From Bordetella parapertussis (GTDB lineage Bacteria > Pseudomonadota > Gammaproteobacteria > Burkholderiales > Burkholderiaceae_C): 44,928 nt of DNA. Position numbers and translations under genes: made by a program. Below are positions 26,994-35,653 of the stretch, in pieces (the stretch's first letter is position 1; each line of letters opens with the position of its first letter). The stretch lies in the NCBI GenBank assembly GCA_945870575.1, contig CAMBSK010000023.1:1-44928 (forward strand). Reading direction: 5' to 3'. Below the pieces are notes generated by a model. That model saw only the letters and a program-made list of their open reading frames with translations. It made no database searches and was not told the origin of the DNA.

Positions 26994-28123
26994 AGCATGT
27001 GTCTGTTGAAGGTAGCCGCAATGCGATCGGAACGGCGCGCCCGGGTGGATGCTAGCGTCCATGTCAAAACCAACAACAAAGCTGCGGCTGAGCCCGTATG
27101 CAACAAGGCCGCCAACATCGGCCAGCCCAACACTGCATTTGATATACCGGTGACAAACTGCAGGAACAACAAAGCTGACAACAGGCGTGCCGGATTCTTC
27201 AAACCTGCCTGAAACCAACCGGCAGCGACCAGCAGCAATAAAAGCGCGGGCAAAACAGCGTGCCAACGGTGCACCATGTGTATAGCTGTCAAAGCTTGGA
27301 AAGGCAAAGCCTGACCGTCTGCATCCAGGCCCAGGCCGCGCCATAACTCGAAGGCCTTGTCCATGTTCATGTCAGGCCACCAACTGTTCTGGCACTGCGG
27401 ATAGGTGTCACAGGCCAGCACCGCGTAGTTGCTGCTGACCCAGGCTCCCAAACCTGTTTGAATCAAAACGCTGATGAAACAGATAAAAGTCAGCACATAT
27501 AACCAGATCGGCACCGCTTGATGGGTAGCGAGGTTGCTGGCGTGGCGTTGACGAACAAGTTGCACCATCAACAGCACTAACAACAGCATGCCGCCTAGCA
27601 AATGCAGAGTAACGATCAAGGGAAACAATTTCATGGTCACTGTCAGCGCACCGAATGCCCCTTGCACGCACACCCAGACCAGCGTGAGCGATGGCCACAC
27701 CCACAAACTGCGCTCTATGCGCCAAGTGAAAGCCGCCAACGTCAGTATCAAAATGCCCACCAGCATGGCCAGGTACCTGTGAATCATTTCTATCCAGGAT
27801 TTTTTAAAAGTGACGGGACCTGTAGGCATGGCTGTTTGCGCAGTAGCAATGGCTTCGCTTGCACCCACAGGGCTGACGTGTCCGTAACAGCCCGGCCAAT
27901 CCGGGCAGCCCAGGCCGGAGTCTGTCAACCGCGTGAAGGCACCGAACAGCACCAGATCAAAAGTCAGAAACAAGGTGATCAGCGTCAGGTGGCGCATGCG
28001 ATGTGTTAACTGACTGTGTCTGTTTTTCAACCAGACCCAACTCAGCGGAGCAATAGCTAGCATTACTGCGAGTGCAAGCAACTGCAGCAAAGGGGCGATG
28101 TTGAACAGACTGACTTCATTCAT
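26990..28123 (-). CDS. ctaA: Haem A synthase (COX15/CtaA)
   Basis: Membrane enzyme that oxidises haem O to haem A. The 377-residue protein has about eight transmembrane helices in two four-helix halves. Conserved haem-ligand histidines appear in [27 protein letters not shown] and ALLHTGSAA. The [21 protein letters not shown] loop (Cys pair) is near residue 60, and a second C-X5-C pair (CDTYPQC) is near 240. The start overlaps the stop of the upstream gene (ATGA). Confidence 0.95.
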   Translation of the reverse strand: MNEVSLFNIAPLLQLLALAVMLAIAPLSWVWLKNRHSQLTHRMRHLTLITLFLTFDLVLFGAFTRLTDSGLGCPDWPGCYGHVSPVGASEAIATAQTAMPTGPVTFKKSWIEMIHRYLAMLVGILILTLAAFTWRIERSLWVWPSLTLVWVCVQGAFGALTVTMKLFPLIVTLHLLGGMLLLVLLMVQLVRQRHASNLATHQAVPIWLYVLTFICFISVLIQTGLGAWVSSNYAVLACDTYPQCQNSWWPDMNMDKAFELWRGLGLDADGQALPFQALTAIHMVHRWHAVLPALLLLLVAAGWFQAGLKNPARLLSALLFLQFVTGISNAVLGWPMLAALLHTGSAAALLLVLTWTLASTRARRSDRIAATFNRHML

Positions 28124-28824
28124 AAGGGTTCACGACCTGGCAGGTCCCATGAGACTGAAGCGCGCAGCAAACGCTCCCAGTCTTTTTTCAACAGGGCAGC
28201 TTGATCCATGGTCAATCCAGCCGGAAAACGCATCATCCAATCACCACGCGGATCCACCAAGTACAAATGCTCATTCAAGGCATGTCCGGGCGCAGGATAC
28301 AACCAAGTGGCTAATTGCTTTTGCGGTACCCGGACAATCACAGCACCCTCCATGCCCGATTGCAATGCGGCATCGACTGGCTCGTCGTCTGTGATCAACC
28401 AAACCCAATCGGTACGGTCTTTTTCACGCCCCAGAGAAGCTCGGATTTGCCGCTGAAACAACAAGGTATTCTGGCAATCAGTGGCGCAAGCGCCTGAGGA
28501 GACACTGATCAACAGCCATTGGCCTTTGAGGCTTTGGATATCAAAGGTCTTACCGTCCAGCGTGGTGCCCGGGATGGCCGGAATAGATTTGACGGGTTGA
28601 ATCAATTCGCCGAAATTTCGTGAAGACTGCGGTCTGATGACGTAAAAAGTAAGGTATGAAGCTATCACTGGTGCAGCGCACACCAGCATGACAAGCAACA
28701 TACGCAGTCGACCGCCTGCAGCTCGGCGGGCGTCACCTTCTGCCACTGCGACCGGATCGGGCAGGTCGTACACCGTCAAGCCCAGCGCTTGCGGTTTATG
28801 TTGTTCTTGATTGTTTTCTTGCAT
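28120..28824 (-). CDS. Membrane-anchored SCO/thioredoxin-like protein of the oxidase operon
   Basis: A 234-residue protein with one N-terminal transmembrane helix (about 42-64) and a periplasmic thioredoxin-like domain. It carries a CX3C motif (CATDC near residue 115), the same spacing as SCO copper chaperones, and a later His in ALNEHLYLVDPRGDW near 187 in the place of the SCO histidine. The family is usually left as hypothetical in Burkholderiales oxidase clusters. A copper or thiol role in CtaC/CtaD assembly is inferred. Its start overlaps the SURF1 end by 29 nt and its stop overlaps ctaA by 4. Confidence 0.8.
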   Translation of the reverse strand: MQENNQEQHKPQALGLTVYDLPDPVAVAEGDARRAAGGRLRMLLVMLVCAAPVIASYLTFYVIRPQSSRNFGELIQPVKSIPAIPGTTLDGKTFDIQSLKGQWLLISVSSGACATDCQNTLLFQRQIRASLGREKDRTDWVWLITDDEPVDAALQSGMEGAVIVRVPQKQLATWLYPAPGHALNEHLYLVDPRGDWMMRFPAGLTMDQAALLKKDWERLLRASVSWDLPGREPL

Positions 28825-29572
28825 GAAGCAGCGGCCCTATCCATTGAAACCATACATATAACAGCGTCACTAAAGCGCTCAGGCCAAACCATTGGAAGGC
28901 ATAAGCCATGTTTTTTTCCGGACCCACACCTACCAACGACCAGTCACGACGCAAACCTTCACTGTCTGCGTCAGTCTGTATCACCAAGCCGGTGACCTTG
29001 TCACTGACCATGGCTTGCATTTGCGACAAATCCAAATTTGCTTGAATCTTCAAGCCTGATGAACCGGCCGGACTCTCGGTTTTTTTTAACTCCACCATGT
29101 GCGACAGCCCGGTAGCAATTCTGCCAGTGATGACCGTTTCGGACTGTGGAGTCATCACCGGTGCAGCCTTAGTCGCATCCCTGGCGTCCCGCACCACCCA
29201 ACCGCGCTGTACCCAAACTACTTTACCGGGTGCCCAGCGCAAAGGCGTCATCACCCAAAAACCGGATTGACCGTGGTGTACCCGGTTATCCAGATAAACC
29301 GTTTTATCAGACAACCATTGACCTTCAAGCGCCGCGCGCCTATGGGTGTGCTGCCACAGTGTTGTGTCCTGTAATAAATCCTGTTCCCGCAGCGGCGTCA
29401 GCGCAGTTTGCGCTTCAACAGCTAGTTGCAAAGCGCGTTTTTCTTCTGCCCTGGACAATTGCCAGAATCCCATTCTTGCAGTCAACGCAGCTAAAAATAC
29501 TGCCGCCAGACAAACCAGCCAAGCCTGCCGAAACCATGGTTTACCGGATAAGAAAGCAGGGGTTGAATTCAC
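28796..29572 (-). CDS. SURF1 family oxidase biogenesis protein
   Basis: A 258-residue inner-membrane protein with a transmembrane helix near each end (about 17-36 and 226-246). The N-terminal helix is followed by the family motif GFWQLSRAEEK, and the middle has YLDNRVHHGQSGFWVMTPL and WVQRGWV. The family aids haem A insertion into subunit I. The start is a GTG at 29572 with no better ATG and a weak ribosome site. It is divergent from the twin-transmembrane gene with a 15-bp gap. Confidence 0.92.
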   Translation of the reverse strand: MNSTPAFLSGKPWFRQAWLVCLAAVFLAALTARMGFWQLSRAEEKRALQLAVEAQTALTPLREQDLLQDTTLWQHTHRRAALEGQWLSDKTVYLDNRVHHGQSGFWVMTPLRWAPGKVVWVQRGWVVRDARDATKAAPVMTPQSETVITGRIATGLSHMVELKKTESPAGSSGLKIQANLDLSQMQAMVSDKVTGLVIQTDADSEGLRRDWSLVGVGPEKNMAYAFQWFGLSALVTLLYVWFQWIGPLLHARKQSRTT

Positions 29573-29587
29573 TGGATAATCAGAGTT

Positions 29588-29812
29588 ATGAACATATTAA
29601 TTGCAGCTGCATTTCTAGGCATACTAGCGGCCTTATCCACCGCATTTTTTTTCATGATGCGAGGTGACGCTGAAGGCGCGCCCAAGTCCAGCCGCATGAT
29701 GCGGGCGCTGGCTTTCAGGGTAGGTATTTCCATCGTCTTATTCCTTTGCATTTTGATATCTTGGAAGATGGGTTGGCTGCAACCCACCGGTATTCCATTA
29801 ACCCCGAACTGA
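29588..29812 (+). CDS. Twin transmembrane protein (DUF2909-like)
   Basis: A 74-residue protein with two hydrophobic helices (about 2-22 and 44-62) joined by a short basic loop. Such proteins occur on the opposite strand inside Burkholderiales oxidase clusters. Function is unknown; an assembly role is plausible from context only. A strong terminator follows. Confidence 0.85.
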   Translation: MNILIAAAFLGILAALSTAFFFMMRGDAEGAPKSSRMMRALAFRVGISIVLFLCILISWKMGWLQPTGIPLTPN

Positions 29813-29831
29813 ACAGCAAAGCCATTCAAAG

Positions 29832-29858
29832 AAAAAGGCCGCTGTCGCGGCCCTTTTT
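29832..29858. terminator. Bidirectional terminator, twin-TM gene / ctaE
   Basis: GGCCGC (29837-29842), 4-nt loop, GCGGCC (29847-29852), with five A before and five T after. It serves the two convergent genes. Confidence 0.88.
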
Positions 29859-29871
29859 CATGCGACTCGGT

Positions 29872-30753
29872 TCAGAGCCAGTAGACCAGGATGTACAAGC
29901 CCAGCCAGACCACATCGACAAAATGCCAGTACCAGGCTGCGCCTTCAAATCCAAAATGGTGATCCGCAGTGAAATGCCCTTTTTGCAAACGCAATGTGAT
30001 GAACAACAGCATCAACATGCCGATAAACACATGAAATCCGTGAAAACCGGTCAACATATAGAAGGTGGAACCGTAGACGCCTGATGTCAATTTGAGATTC
30101 ATCTCTTCGTAAGCGTGGAAATATTCATAGCCCTGAACTCCCAAGAATACGACACCCAACAATACAGTCAGCCACATGAATTGAATGGTTTTGGCACGCT
30201 GGTTTTCCAACAAGGCGTGATGCGCAATGGTCAGTGTCACACCTGAAGACAATAACAATGCAGTGTTGATGGTCGGCAACCAAAAAGGGGTCATGGTCTG
30301 GAATGGCTCAATGATGCCGGCTGGAGATGCGGTCATGCCCGCCGCGATGGTGGGCCAGACCGCTTTAAAGCCTGGCCACAACAGTGCGTTTTCACTGCCA
30401 CCCAGCATGGGTACTGAGTGCACCCTCGCCCACCACAGGGCTGAGAAAAATGCGCCAAAGAACATCACTTCAGAGAAGATGAACCAACTCATGCTCCAAC
30501 GAAAAGAGAGTTCAATTTTGCGGCCATACTTTCCGGATTCGCTCTCGGAAATCGATTCGCTGAACCATTGAAACAACACGGTTAACCAGATGGCTAAGCC
30601 TAGAAGCAAGGAATACTTACCCCAGCTGACATCATTGACCCACTGGCTGGCACCTAAAATAACAAAAAACAATCCTAATGCAGCCACTGCCGGATGGCGG
30701 GATGGCTCTGGGACAAAGTAATAAGGCTTGACGCCATGGGATGTGCTGCTCAT
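29872..30753 (-). CDS. ctaE: Cytochrome c oxidase subunit III
   Basis: Seven-helix inner-membrane subunit of the aa3-type oxidase. The 293-residue protein has the conserved WFIFSEVMFFGAFF helix with its Glu, VTLTIAHHALLE, YEYFHAYEEMNL and FYMLTGFHGFHVFIG, and ends WHFVDVVWLGLYILVYWL as typical. Length is usual. It follows DUF2970 by 11 nt in the operon. Confidence 0.96.
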   Translation of the reverse strand: MSSTSHGVKPYYFVPEPSRHPAVAALGLFFVILGASQWVNDVSWGKYSLLLGLAIWLTVLFQWFSESISESESGKYGRKIELSFRWSMSWFIFSEVMFFGAFFSALWWARVHSVPMLGGSENALLWPGFKAVWPTIAAGMTASPAGIIEPFQTMTPFWLPTINTALLLSSGVTLTIAHHALLENQRAKTIQFMWLTVLLGVVFLGVQGYEYFHAYEEMNLKLTSGVYGSTFYMLTGFHGFHVFIGMLMLLFITLRLQKGHFTADHHFGFEGAAWYWHFVDVVWLGLYILVYWL

Positions 30754-30764
30754 CTCGACTCCTT

Positions 30765-30992
30765 TTATTTCGCAACCACCAGATTAACCACAACAATCAA
30801 TCCGATCACAAACAATAAACCTCCCACAAAACCTACACCCAGAATGTGCAAGGGCGTGATTTGCGACAAATCTTCTTGAAACTCACTGTTCTTTCGTATA
30901 CCTATGAATGACCATGACACAGCAACGATGGCACGCCATAAAGGCCGCTTTACATGTAGAGGTTTATCTATCGCCACGGATTCGGTACTCAT
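30765..30992 (-). CDS. DUF2970 membrane protein
   Basis: A 75-residue protein with an N-terminal amphipathic part (FIGIRKNSEFQEDL, the family hallmark) and a C-terminal helix (about 50-72). It is usual between ctaG and ctaE in betaproteobacteria. Function unknown. The start overlaps the ctaG stop (ATGA). Confidence 0.88.
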   Translation of the reverse strand: MSTESVAIDKPLHVKRPLWRAIVAVSWSFIGIRKNSEFQEDLSQITPLHILGVGFVGGLLFVIGLIVVVNLVVAK

Positions 30993-31603
30993 ACGCCGGA
31001 CTCCTTGGGAATGACTAATGAAACTGTCCCCGCCGGTGCAGAAGGTGTTTTGCTGCCCACCTCAAAAAAGGTGTAGGACAACGTGATGGTATTCACGTTT
31101 TTGGACAATTTTGGATCGACCACAAATGCCACAGGCCACTGTTTTTTCTCGCCTGGCGCCAGCGTGTACTGGTTAAAGCAAAAACATTCGACTTTGTTGA
31201 AATACGCGGCAGCTTCTTGCGGCGCATAACTGGGGATAGCTTGAGCAGACATGATTCGATCTTGCACATTTTGAAACTCGTACATCACGGTGGTTAATTC
31301 ACCTGGATGTACTTGCATAGAGCTTTGCATCGGTTTGAAATGCCATGGGCCACGCGAATTGGCATCAAACTCGACTGTGATGGTGCGACTGGTATCAACC
31401 TGAGTATTCTTAACACTCTCAAGCCTGGCATTGCCTGTACCGGGCAATTCCTTCTCACCCAATGCCAATATATTGATGCCGGTGATTTCGCAAATTGCCT
31501 TGTAAAGAGGGATCAATGCATAACCGAAACCAAACATACAAATAGCCACCACCACAAGCTTTCGAAGCATGTGCAGGTTATCAATACGAAGACCGAAGGA
31601 CAT
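30989..31603 (-). CDS. ctaG: Cytochrome c oxidase assembly protein CtaG (Cox11)
   Basis: Copper chaperone for the CuB site of subunit I. The 204-residue protein has one N-terminal membrane anchor (about 13-33) and an Ig-like periplasmic domain with the copper-binding motif CFCF in KVECFCFNQ near residue 141, and PVAFVVDP after it. The start at 31603 follows the tiny upstream gene by 2 nt. Confidence 0.95.
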   Translation of the reverse strand: MSFGLRIDNLHMLRKLVVVAICMFGFGYALIPLYKAICEITGINILALGEKELPGTGNARLESVKNTQVDTSRTITVEFDANSRGPWHFKPMQSSMQVHPGELTTVMYEFQNVQDRIMSAQAIPSYAPQEAAAYFNKVECFCFNQYTLAPGEKKQWPVAFVVDPKLSKNVNTITLSYTFFEVGSKTPSAPAGTVSLVIPKESGV

Positions 31604-31605
31604 TT

Positions 31606-31719
31606 TCAGCTTTGTGTGAGAAAAGTGATCTTGACAAGAAAGCCTAGAAAAAACAGCAGTGCGCTTGAGGCAAGTAGCAGCCCCAGTTTCAGGTTACTTT
31701 TTTTCTGTTCGGGTGTCAT
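31606..31719 (-). CDS. Cytochrome oxidase small assembly protein
   Basis: A 37-residue ORF starting MTPEQKKSN and containing one transmembrane helix (about 11-32), ending LTQS. It fills the space between ctaD and ctaG, with its stop 2 nt before the ctaG start. Small proteins of this shape are seen at this place in Burkholderiales oxidase operons. Function is unproven. Confidence 0.75.
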   Translation of the reverse strand: MTPEQKKSNLKLGLLLASSALLFFLGFLVKITFLTQS

Positions 31720-31743
31720 GGAGCAGTGCTTGCGTCAATAGTC

Positions 31744-33375
31744 TCAGGCAACGATGCGAGTTGCGTCTTTGTTGAGCTTGGGTGGGGTTTCAAAAGTGTG
31801 GAAAGGCGCAGGTGAAGGCACTTCCCATTCAAGGCCTTCGGCTCCTTCCCAGGGGCGCTGGGGTGCTGGTTCACCTTTGCCGCGCATGGTGGGCAACACA
31901 ATGAACAAGAAGAAGTAGACCTGTGCGATACCGAAAGCAAAACCACCGACTGAAGCCAATGCGTTGAAGTCAGCAAACTGCATGGGGTAGTCGGCATAAC
32001 GGCGCGGCATGCCGGCCAGACCCAAGAAGTGCATGGGGAAAAAGGTGACGTTGAAAGAAATCAGGGTCCACCAAAAATGGATTTTTCCACGTGTTTCGTT
32101 GTACATCACACCTGTCCACTTGGGTGCCCAGTAGTAGTAACCGGCGAACATCGCGAACAGCGAACCGGCCACCAACACATAGTGGAAATGAGCCACCACG
32201 TAGTAACCGTCCTGCAATTGCAAATCGATGGGGGCCATAGACAAAATAAGTCCAGTGAACCCACCCATGGTGAACACAAAAATAAATCCAACTGCAAAAA
32301 GCATGGGGGTTTCAAAAGACATGGAACCGCGCCACATGGTGGCGATCCAATTGAAGACCTTGACACCGGTTGGTATCGAAATCAGCATGGTTGCGTACAT
32401 GAAAAACAACTGTCCGGTCACCGGCATGCCGGTTGTGTACATGTGGTGCGCCCATACGATGAAAGACAAAATGGCGATCGATGAGGTGGCATAAACCATG
32501 GAGGCATAACCGAATAATTTCTTGCGCGAGAAAGCGGGCACTATCTGGCTGACGATACCGAAGGCCGGCAAAATCATGATGTAGACCTCAGGGTGTCCGA
32601 AGAACCAGAAAATATGCTGGTACATCACAGGGTCACCGCCTGCGGCGGGGTTAAAGAACGTAGTGCCGAAATGCCGATCGGTCAGCGTCATGGTGATGGC
32701 GCCGGCAAGAACAGGCATGACAGCAATCAGTAAATAAGCAGTAATCAGCCAGGTCCAGACAAACAGCGGCATCTTCATCAGCGTCATGCCGGGAGCACGC
32801 ATATTCAAGATGGTGACGATGATGTTGATAGAACCCATGATGGAACTTGCACCCAGAATATGCAGCGCGAAAATGGCGGCGTCCATGGAGGGGCCCATTT
32901 GCAATGTCAACGGTGCATAAAGAGTCCAACCAGCTGCAGGTGCACCGCCAGCCATAAAGAATGAGCCAGACAACATGAGTGCAGCAGGAATCATCAACCA
33001 GAAGCTGAAGTTGTTCATGCGAGCAAATGCCATGTCAGCTGCGCCGATTTGCAATGGAATCATCCAGTTAGCAAACCCGACAAAGGCCGGCATGATGGCG
33101 CCGAACACCATGATCAGGCCGTGCATGGTGGTGAATTGGTTAAACAACTCGGGATTGACCAACTGCAAGCCGGGTTGGAACAACTCGGCACGAATCAGCA
33201 AGGCCAATATGCCGCCGATGATGAACATGGTGAAAGCAAACAGCAAATACAGCGTACCAATGTCTTTGTGGTTGGTGGCATACACCCAGCGTTTCCAGCC
33301 GTGGGGTGCTCCGTGGTGGTCATCGTGTCCGTGGTCAGCTGCACCGTGGCCGAGGGGATCAAGAACTGCGCTCAT
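31744..33375 (-). CDS. ctaD: Cytochrome c oxidase subunit I
   Basis: Catalytic haem-copper subunit with low-spin haem a and the a3/CuB centre. The 543-residue protein has about 12 helices. Metal ligands are visible: TMHGLIMVF (haem a), WFFGHPEVYI (CuB His and the cross-linked Tyr), WAHHMYTTG (CuB pair) and VVAHFHYVL (haem a3 and a). A His-rich N-terminal tail (GHGAADHGHDDHHG) precedes the first helix and may bind metal. The C-terminal tail is Pro-rich. It is preceded by ctaC. Confidence 0.97.
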   Translation of the reverse strand: MSAVLDPLGHGAADHGHDDHHGAPHGWKRWVYATNHKDIGTLYLLFAFTMFIIGGILALLIRAELFQPGLQLVNPELFNQFTTMHGLIMVFGAIMPAFVGFANWMIPLQIGAADMAFARMNNFSFWLMIPAALMLSGSFFMAGGAPAAGWTLYAPLTLQMGPSMDAAIFALHILGASSIMGSINIIVTILNMRAPGMTLMKMPLFVWTWLITAYLLIAVMPVLAGAITMTLTDRHFGTTFFNPAAGGDPVMYQHIFWFFGHPEVYIMILPAFGIVSQIVPAFSRKKLFGYASMVYATSSIAILSFIVWAHHMYTTGMPVTGQLFFMYATMLISIPTGVKVFNWIATMWRGSMSFETPMLFAVGFIFVFTMGGFTGLILSMAPIDLQLQDGYYVVAHFHYVLVAGSLFAMFAGYYYWAPKWTGVMYNETRGKIHFWWTLISFNVTFFPMHFLGLAGMPRRYADYPMQFADFNALASVGGFAFGIAQVYFFLFIVLPTMRGKGEPAPQRPWEGAEGLEWEVPSPAPFHTFETPPKLNKDATRIVA

Positions 33376-33403
33376 GTGGGTTCCTTAGAAATCTGGGGAT
33401 TTG

Positions 33404-34564
33404 TTAACGGGCTGCGTGCACATCGGCAGGCTGAACCATCTGACCGGTTTTGTTCGACCAGTTGTTTTTAGTGAAACTGATCACAGCAGCGATTTCAGAA
33501 TCGCTGAGTTGTTTCCAAGCAGGCATGGCGTTATTTTGTCCATTGAGCAAAACCTTAATTACTTTGGTGAAATCTGCATCAAGCACCACGGCCGCGCCAT
33601 CCAAGGGCTTGATAGGGCCAGCGCCCTTGCCGCTGACCTGGTGACAAACCTGACAGTTAGCGGTGTAAATTTTTTCACCCTTTTGGGTCAACTCAGCCAG
33701 CGTCCAAACCTTGGTCGGATCATCCTGTTTGGCCGCCAGTTTTTTGTTTTCAACAGCCACCCAAGCGGTGTATTCCTCGGCAGTCACAACCTTGACATGA
33801 ATTGGCATGTAAGCGTGTTCTTTGCCGCACAGCTCCTGGCACTGACCATGGAAATCGCCGGTTTTCTCTGCCCGGAACCATGTGTCGCGCACAAAGCCGG
33901 GAATCGCATCCTGCTTGATACCGAAAGAGTTCACAGCAAACGAATGGATCACGTCGTTAGAAGTGGTGATGATGCGAATTTTTTTACCGACCGGCACCAC
34001 CAACGGGTTGTCCACTTTCAACAAATAGTCGTCTGTGGGCTCGGGCTTGCCCGAGTTAGACATTTCGCGTTGCGCGTTGTCCAGAGTAGAAACAAAACCG
34101 ATGCCTTCTCCCTCACCATTGATGTAGTCGTATCCCCATTTCCACTGGTAACCGGTGGCTTTGATGGTGAGGTCTGCATTAGAAGTGTCCTTGCTGGCAA
34201 CCACGGCCTTGGTGGCAGGCAGAGCCATCAGAATCACGATCACAAAGGGAATAACTGTCCAGGCAATTTCCACCTTGACAGATTCGTGAAAGTTGGCGGC
34301 CTTGTGGCCGACCGATTTGCGGTGTTTCCAGATGGAATAGAACATGACACCGAACACCGCCACAAAAATGACCGTACAAATGATCATCATGAACCAGTGC
34401 AACCAAACTTGCTCCTCAGCGATTTTGGTGACAGGAGGGTGCAAATTGAGTTGCCTGACAGCAGGGCCGCCCGGCAAGTCGTTAACGGCCCATGCGGCAG
34501 TTGCGCCATAGGCTGCAATAGCCAAGAGGGCTGTATCCAGTTTTTTGAGAAGGTGATTCATCAT
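33404..34564 (-). CDS. ctaC: Cytochrome c oxidase subunit II with fused cytochrome c domain
   Basis: Electron-entry subunit. The 386-residue protein has a signal peptide (about 1-27), two membrane helices (about 55-75 and 98-118), the aromatic WKWGYDY entry patch, and a cupredoxin domain with CuA ligands in CQELCGKEHAYMP near 245. A C-terminal cytochrome c domain has CQVCH near 307 and a Met in NNAMPAW near 355. This makes it a caa3-like subunit. Two adjacent ATG codons (34564, 34561) can start it. It is first in the oxidase operon. Confidence 0.96.
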   Translation of the reverse strand: MMNHLLKKLDTALLAIAAYGATAAWAVNDLPGGPAVRQLNLHPPVTKIAEEQVWLHWFMMIICTVIFVAVFGVMFYSIWKHRKSVGHKAANFHESVKVEIAWTVIPFVIVILMALPATKAVVASKDTSNADLTIKATGYQWKWGYDYINGEGEGIGFVSTLDNAQREMSNSGKPEPTDDYLLKVDNPLVVPVGKKIRIITTSNDVIHSFAVNSFGIKQDAIPGFVRDTWFRAEKTGDFHGQCQELCGKEHAYMPIHVKVVTAEEYTAWVAVENKKLAAKQDDPTKVWTLAELTQKGEKIYTANCQVCHQVSGKGAGPIKPLDGAAVVLDADFTKVIKVLLNGQNNAMPAWKQLSDSEIAAVISFTKNNWSNKTGQMVQPADVHAAR

Positions 34565-34665
34565 GTTTGTAAAGACTCGACAGGAAAATTCATGCACTAA
34601 ACCACTTGATTGTAGCAACGGACAAGCTGCTAGAGCCTGACACGAAGCTTGCTGCTCAACCTAGG

Positions 34666-34685
34666 AAGTATTTGCGCAAATACTT
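34666..34685. repeat. Perfect 20-bp palindrome upstream of ctaC
   Basis: AAGTATTTGCGCAAATACTT is its own reverse complement with no spacer. It lies 4 bp beyond the bioC-like stop and about 100 bp before the ctaC start. No T tract follows on either side, so an operator is likelier than a terminator. The cognate regulator is unknown. Confidence 0.6.
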
Positions 34686-34689
34686 ATGC

Positions 34690-35625
34690 TTAGTATTCAG
34701 AAGCCTTGGGCTCTAATTTGCCTGATGTGATCATTTTTTTCATGTCTTGCAGGCTGACAACGGTCACATCTTGTACGCGTGCAACCGGTGCTGCCTTGAA
34801 AGCATGGCCGTAAATAATTTCAAAAGTCAGCGTCAAAAGCCCCTCGTGCTTGGGGGAAATCAATCCAGCATCCATCACTTGCCGGAGTTGGTCAAACCAA
34901 GTCCGCCCGCGAAGTGCGGTAAATCGTCCGGGATTTAAATTTCTCCCCCATGCCCGCAAGTCTTTCAAAACCTCATCAGCTGACGCATAGGTCAGCGTGA
35001 TGCGCTCCATGTCCATCACCGGCTGACCAAAGCCTGCTTGCAACAACATATCTCCCCAGTCGTGCATATCTGTGAAAGCATGGTGCGGCGGCGGCCATTG
35101 CAAGTCAGCGTAAAGCGCGCGCAGCTCCTGCAAGCTGTCCGGCCCAAGGCAGGAAAACATCACAAAACCTTGCGGATTCAATGCCTGACACCAGTCTTGC
35201 ATCAATGCTCCAGGCTGTGCGTGTTGATGCAGCAGCATATTGCTCCAGACCATGTCAGCTTTGCCGTCGGGCTGACTTGCATATGCAGCCTTGGTTCTGC
35301 CCCAGAAACGCCACCACGGTCTTTTTTGAGCTTGTACAACCCATTGCAAATCTGCCGGATACGGTTCCAACACAGTGGCCGAAGCTTCGGGATAGACCGA
35401 CTGCACCAGTGCCAAAGATGTCATGCCGCCGGTTCTGGGTTGCCAATCCATCCAGGTGGCAGGCGCTTTTCGAATCAATGGCAAACGCTGAGCCATGCGA
35501 GACGCCACTTCATTCTGCAACCAGGCCGGGCCTGCAAGACTGGTTTTGCGGGCGGCAAATTCGGCAGCACGCGCATCCAGTGGCGGCAATGCATCACTGC
35601 TATTTGGTGAAGCGCTCACAGACAT
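34690..35625 (-). CDS. BioC-like SAM-dependent methyltransferase
   Basis: A 311-residue protein resembling BioC, which methylates malonyl-ACP to start biotin synthesis. The C-terminal half fits (WSNMLLHQ, SCLGPDSLQELR, DMHDWGDMLLQAGF, LRAWGRNLNPGR). The SAM motif I is poor: MDWQPRTGG in place of D-x-G-x-G-x-G. No other biotin gene is nearby. It is divergent from comF with a 28-bp gap. A reduced or changed methyltransferase activity is possible. Confidence 0.8.
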   Translation of the reverse strand: MSVSASPNSSDALPPLDARAAEFAARKTSLAGPAWLQNEVASRMAQRLPLIRKAPATWMDWQPRTGGMTSLALVQSVYPEASATVLEPYPADLQWVVQAQKRPWWRFWGRTKAAYASQPDGKADMVWSNMLLHQHAQPGALMQDWCQALNPQGFVMFSCLGPDSLQELRALYADLQWPPPHHAFTDMHDWGDMLLQAGFGQPVMDMERITLTYASADEVLKDLRAWGRNLNPGRFTALRGRTWFDQLRQVMDAGLISPKHEGLLTLTFEIIYGHAFKAAPVARVQDVTVVSLQDMKKMITSGKLEPKASEY

Positions 35626-35653
35626 TTGTTTGGTTGATTCCTACATTGATGGC

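Noticed and set aside
26556..27212. 218-codon plus-strand frame over ctaB/ctaA
   Set aside because: Antisense to transmembrane genes; charged composition is the complement of hydrophobic codons.
33401..34600. 399-codon plus-strand frame antisense to ctaC
   Set aside because: Long only because ctaC uses few codons that read as stops on the other strand. The ctaC product has every expected motif, while this frame has none.
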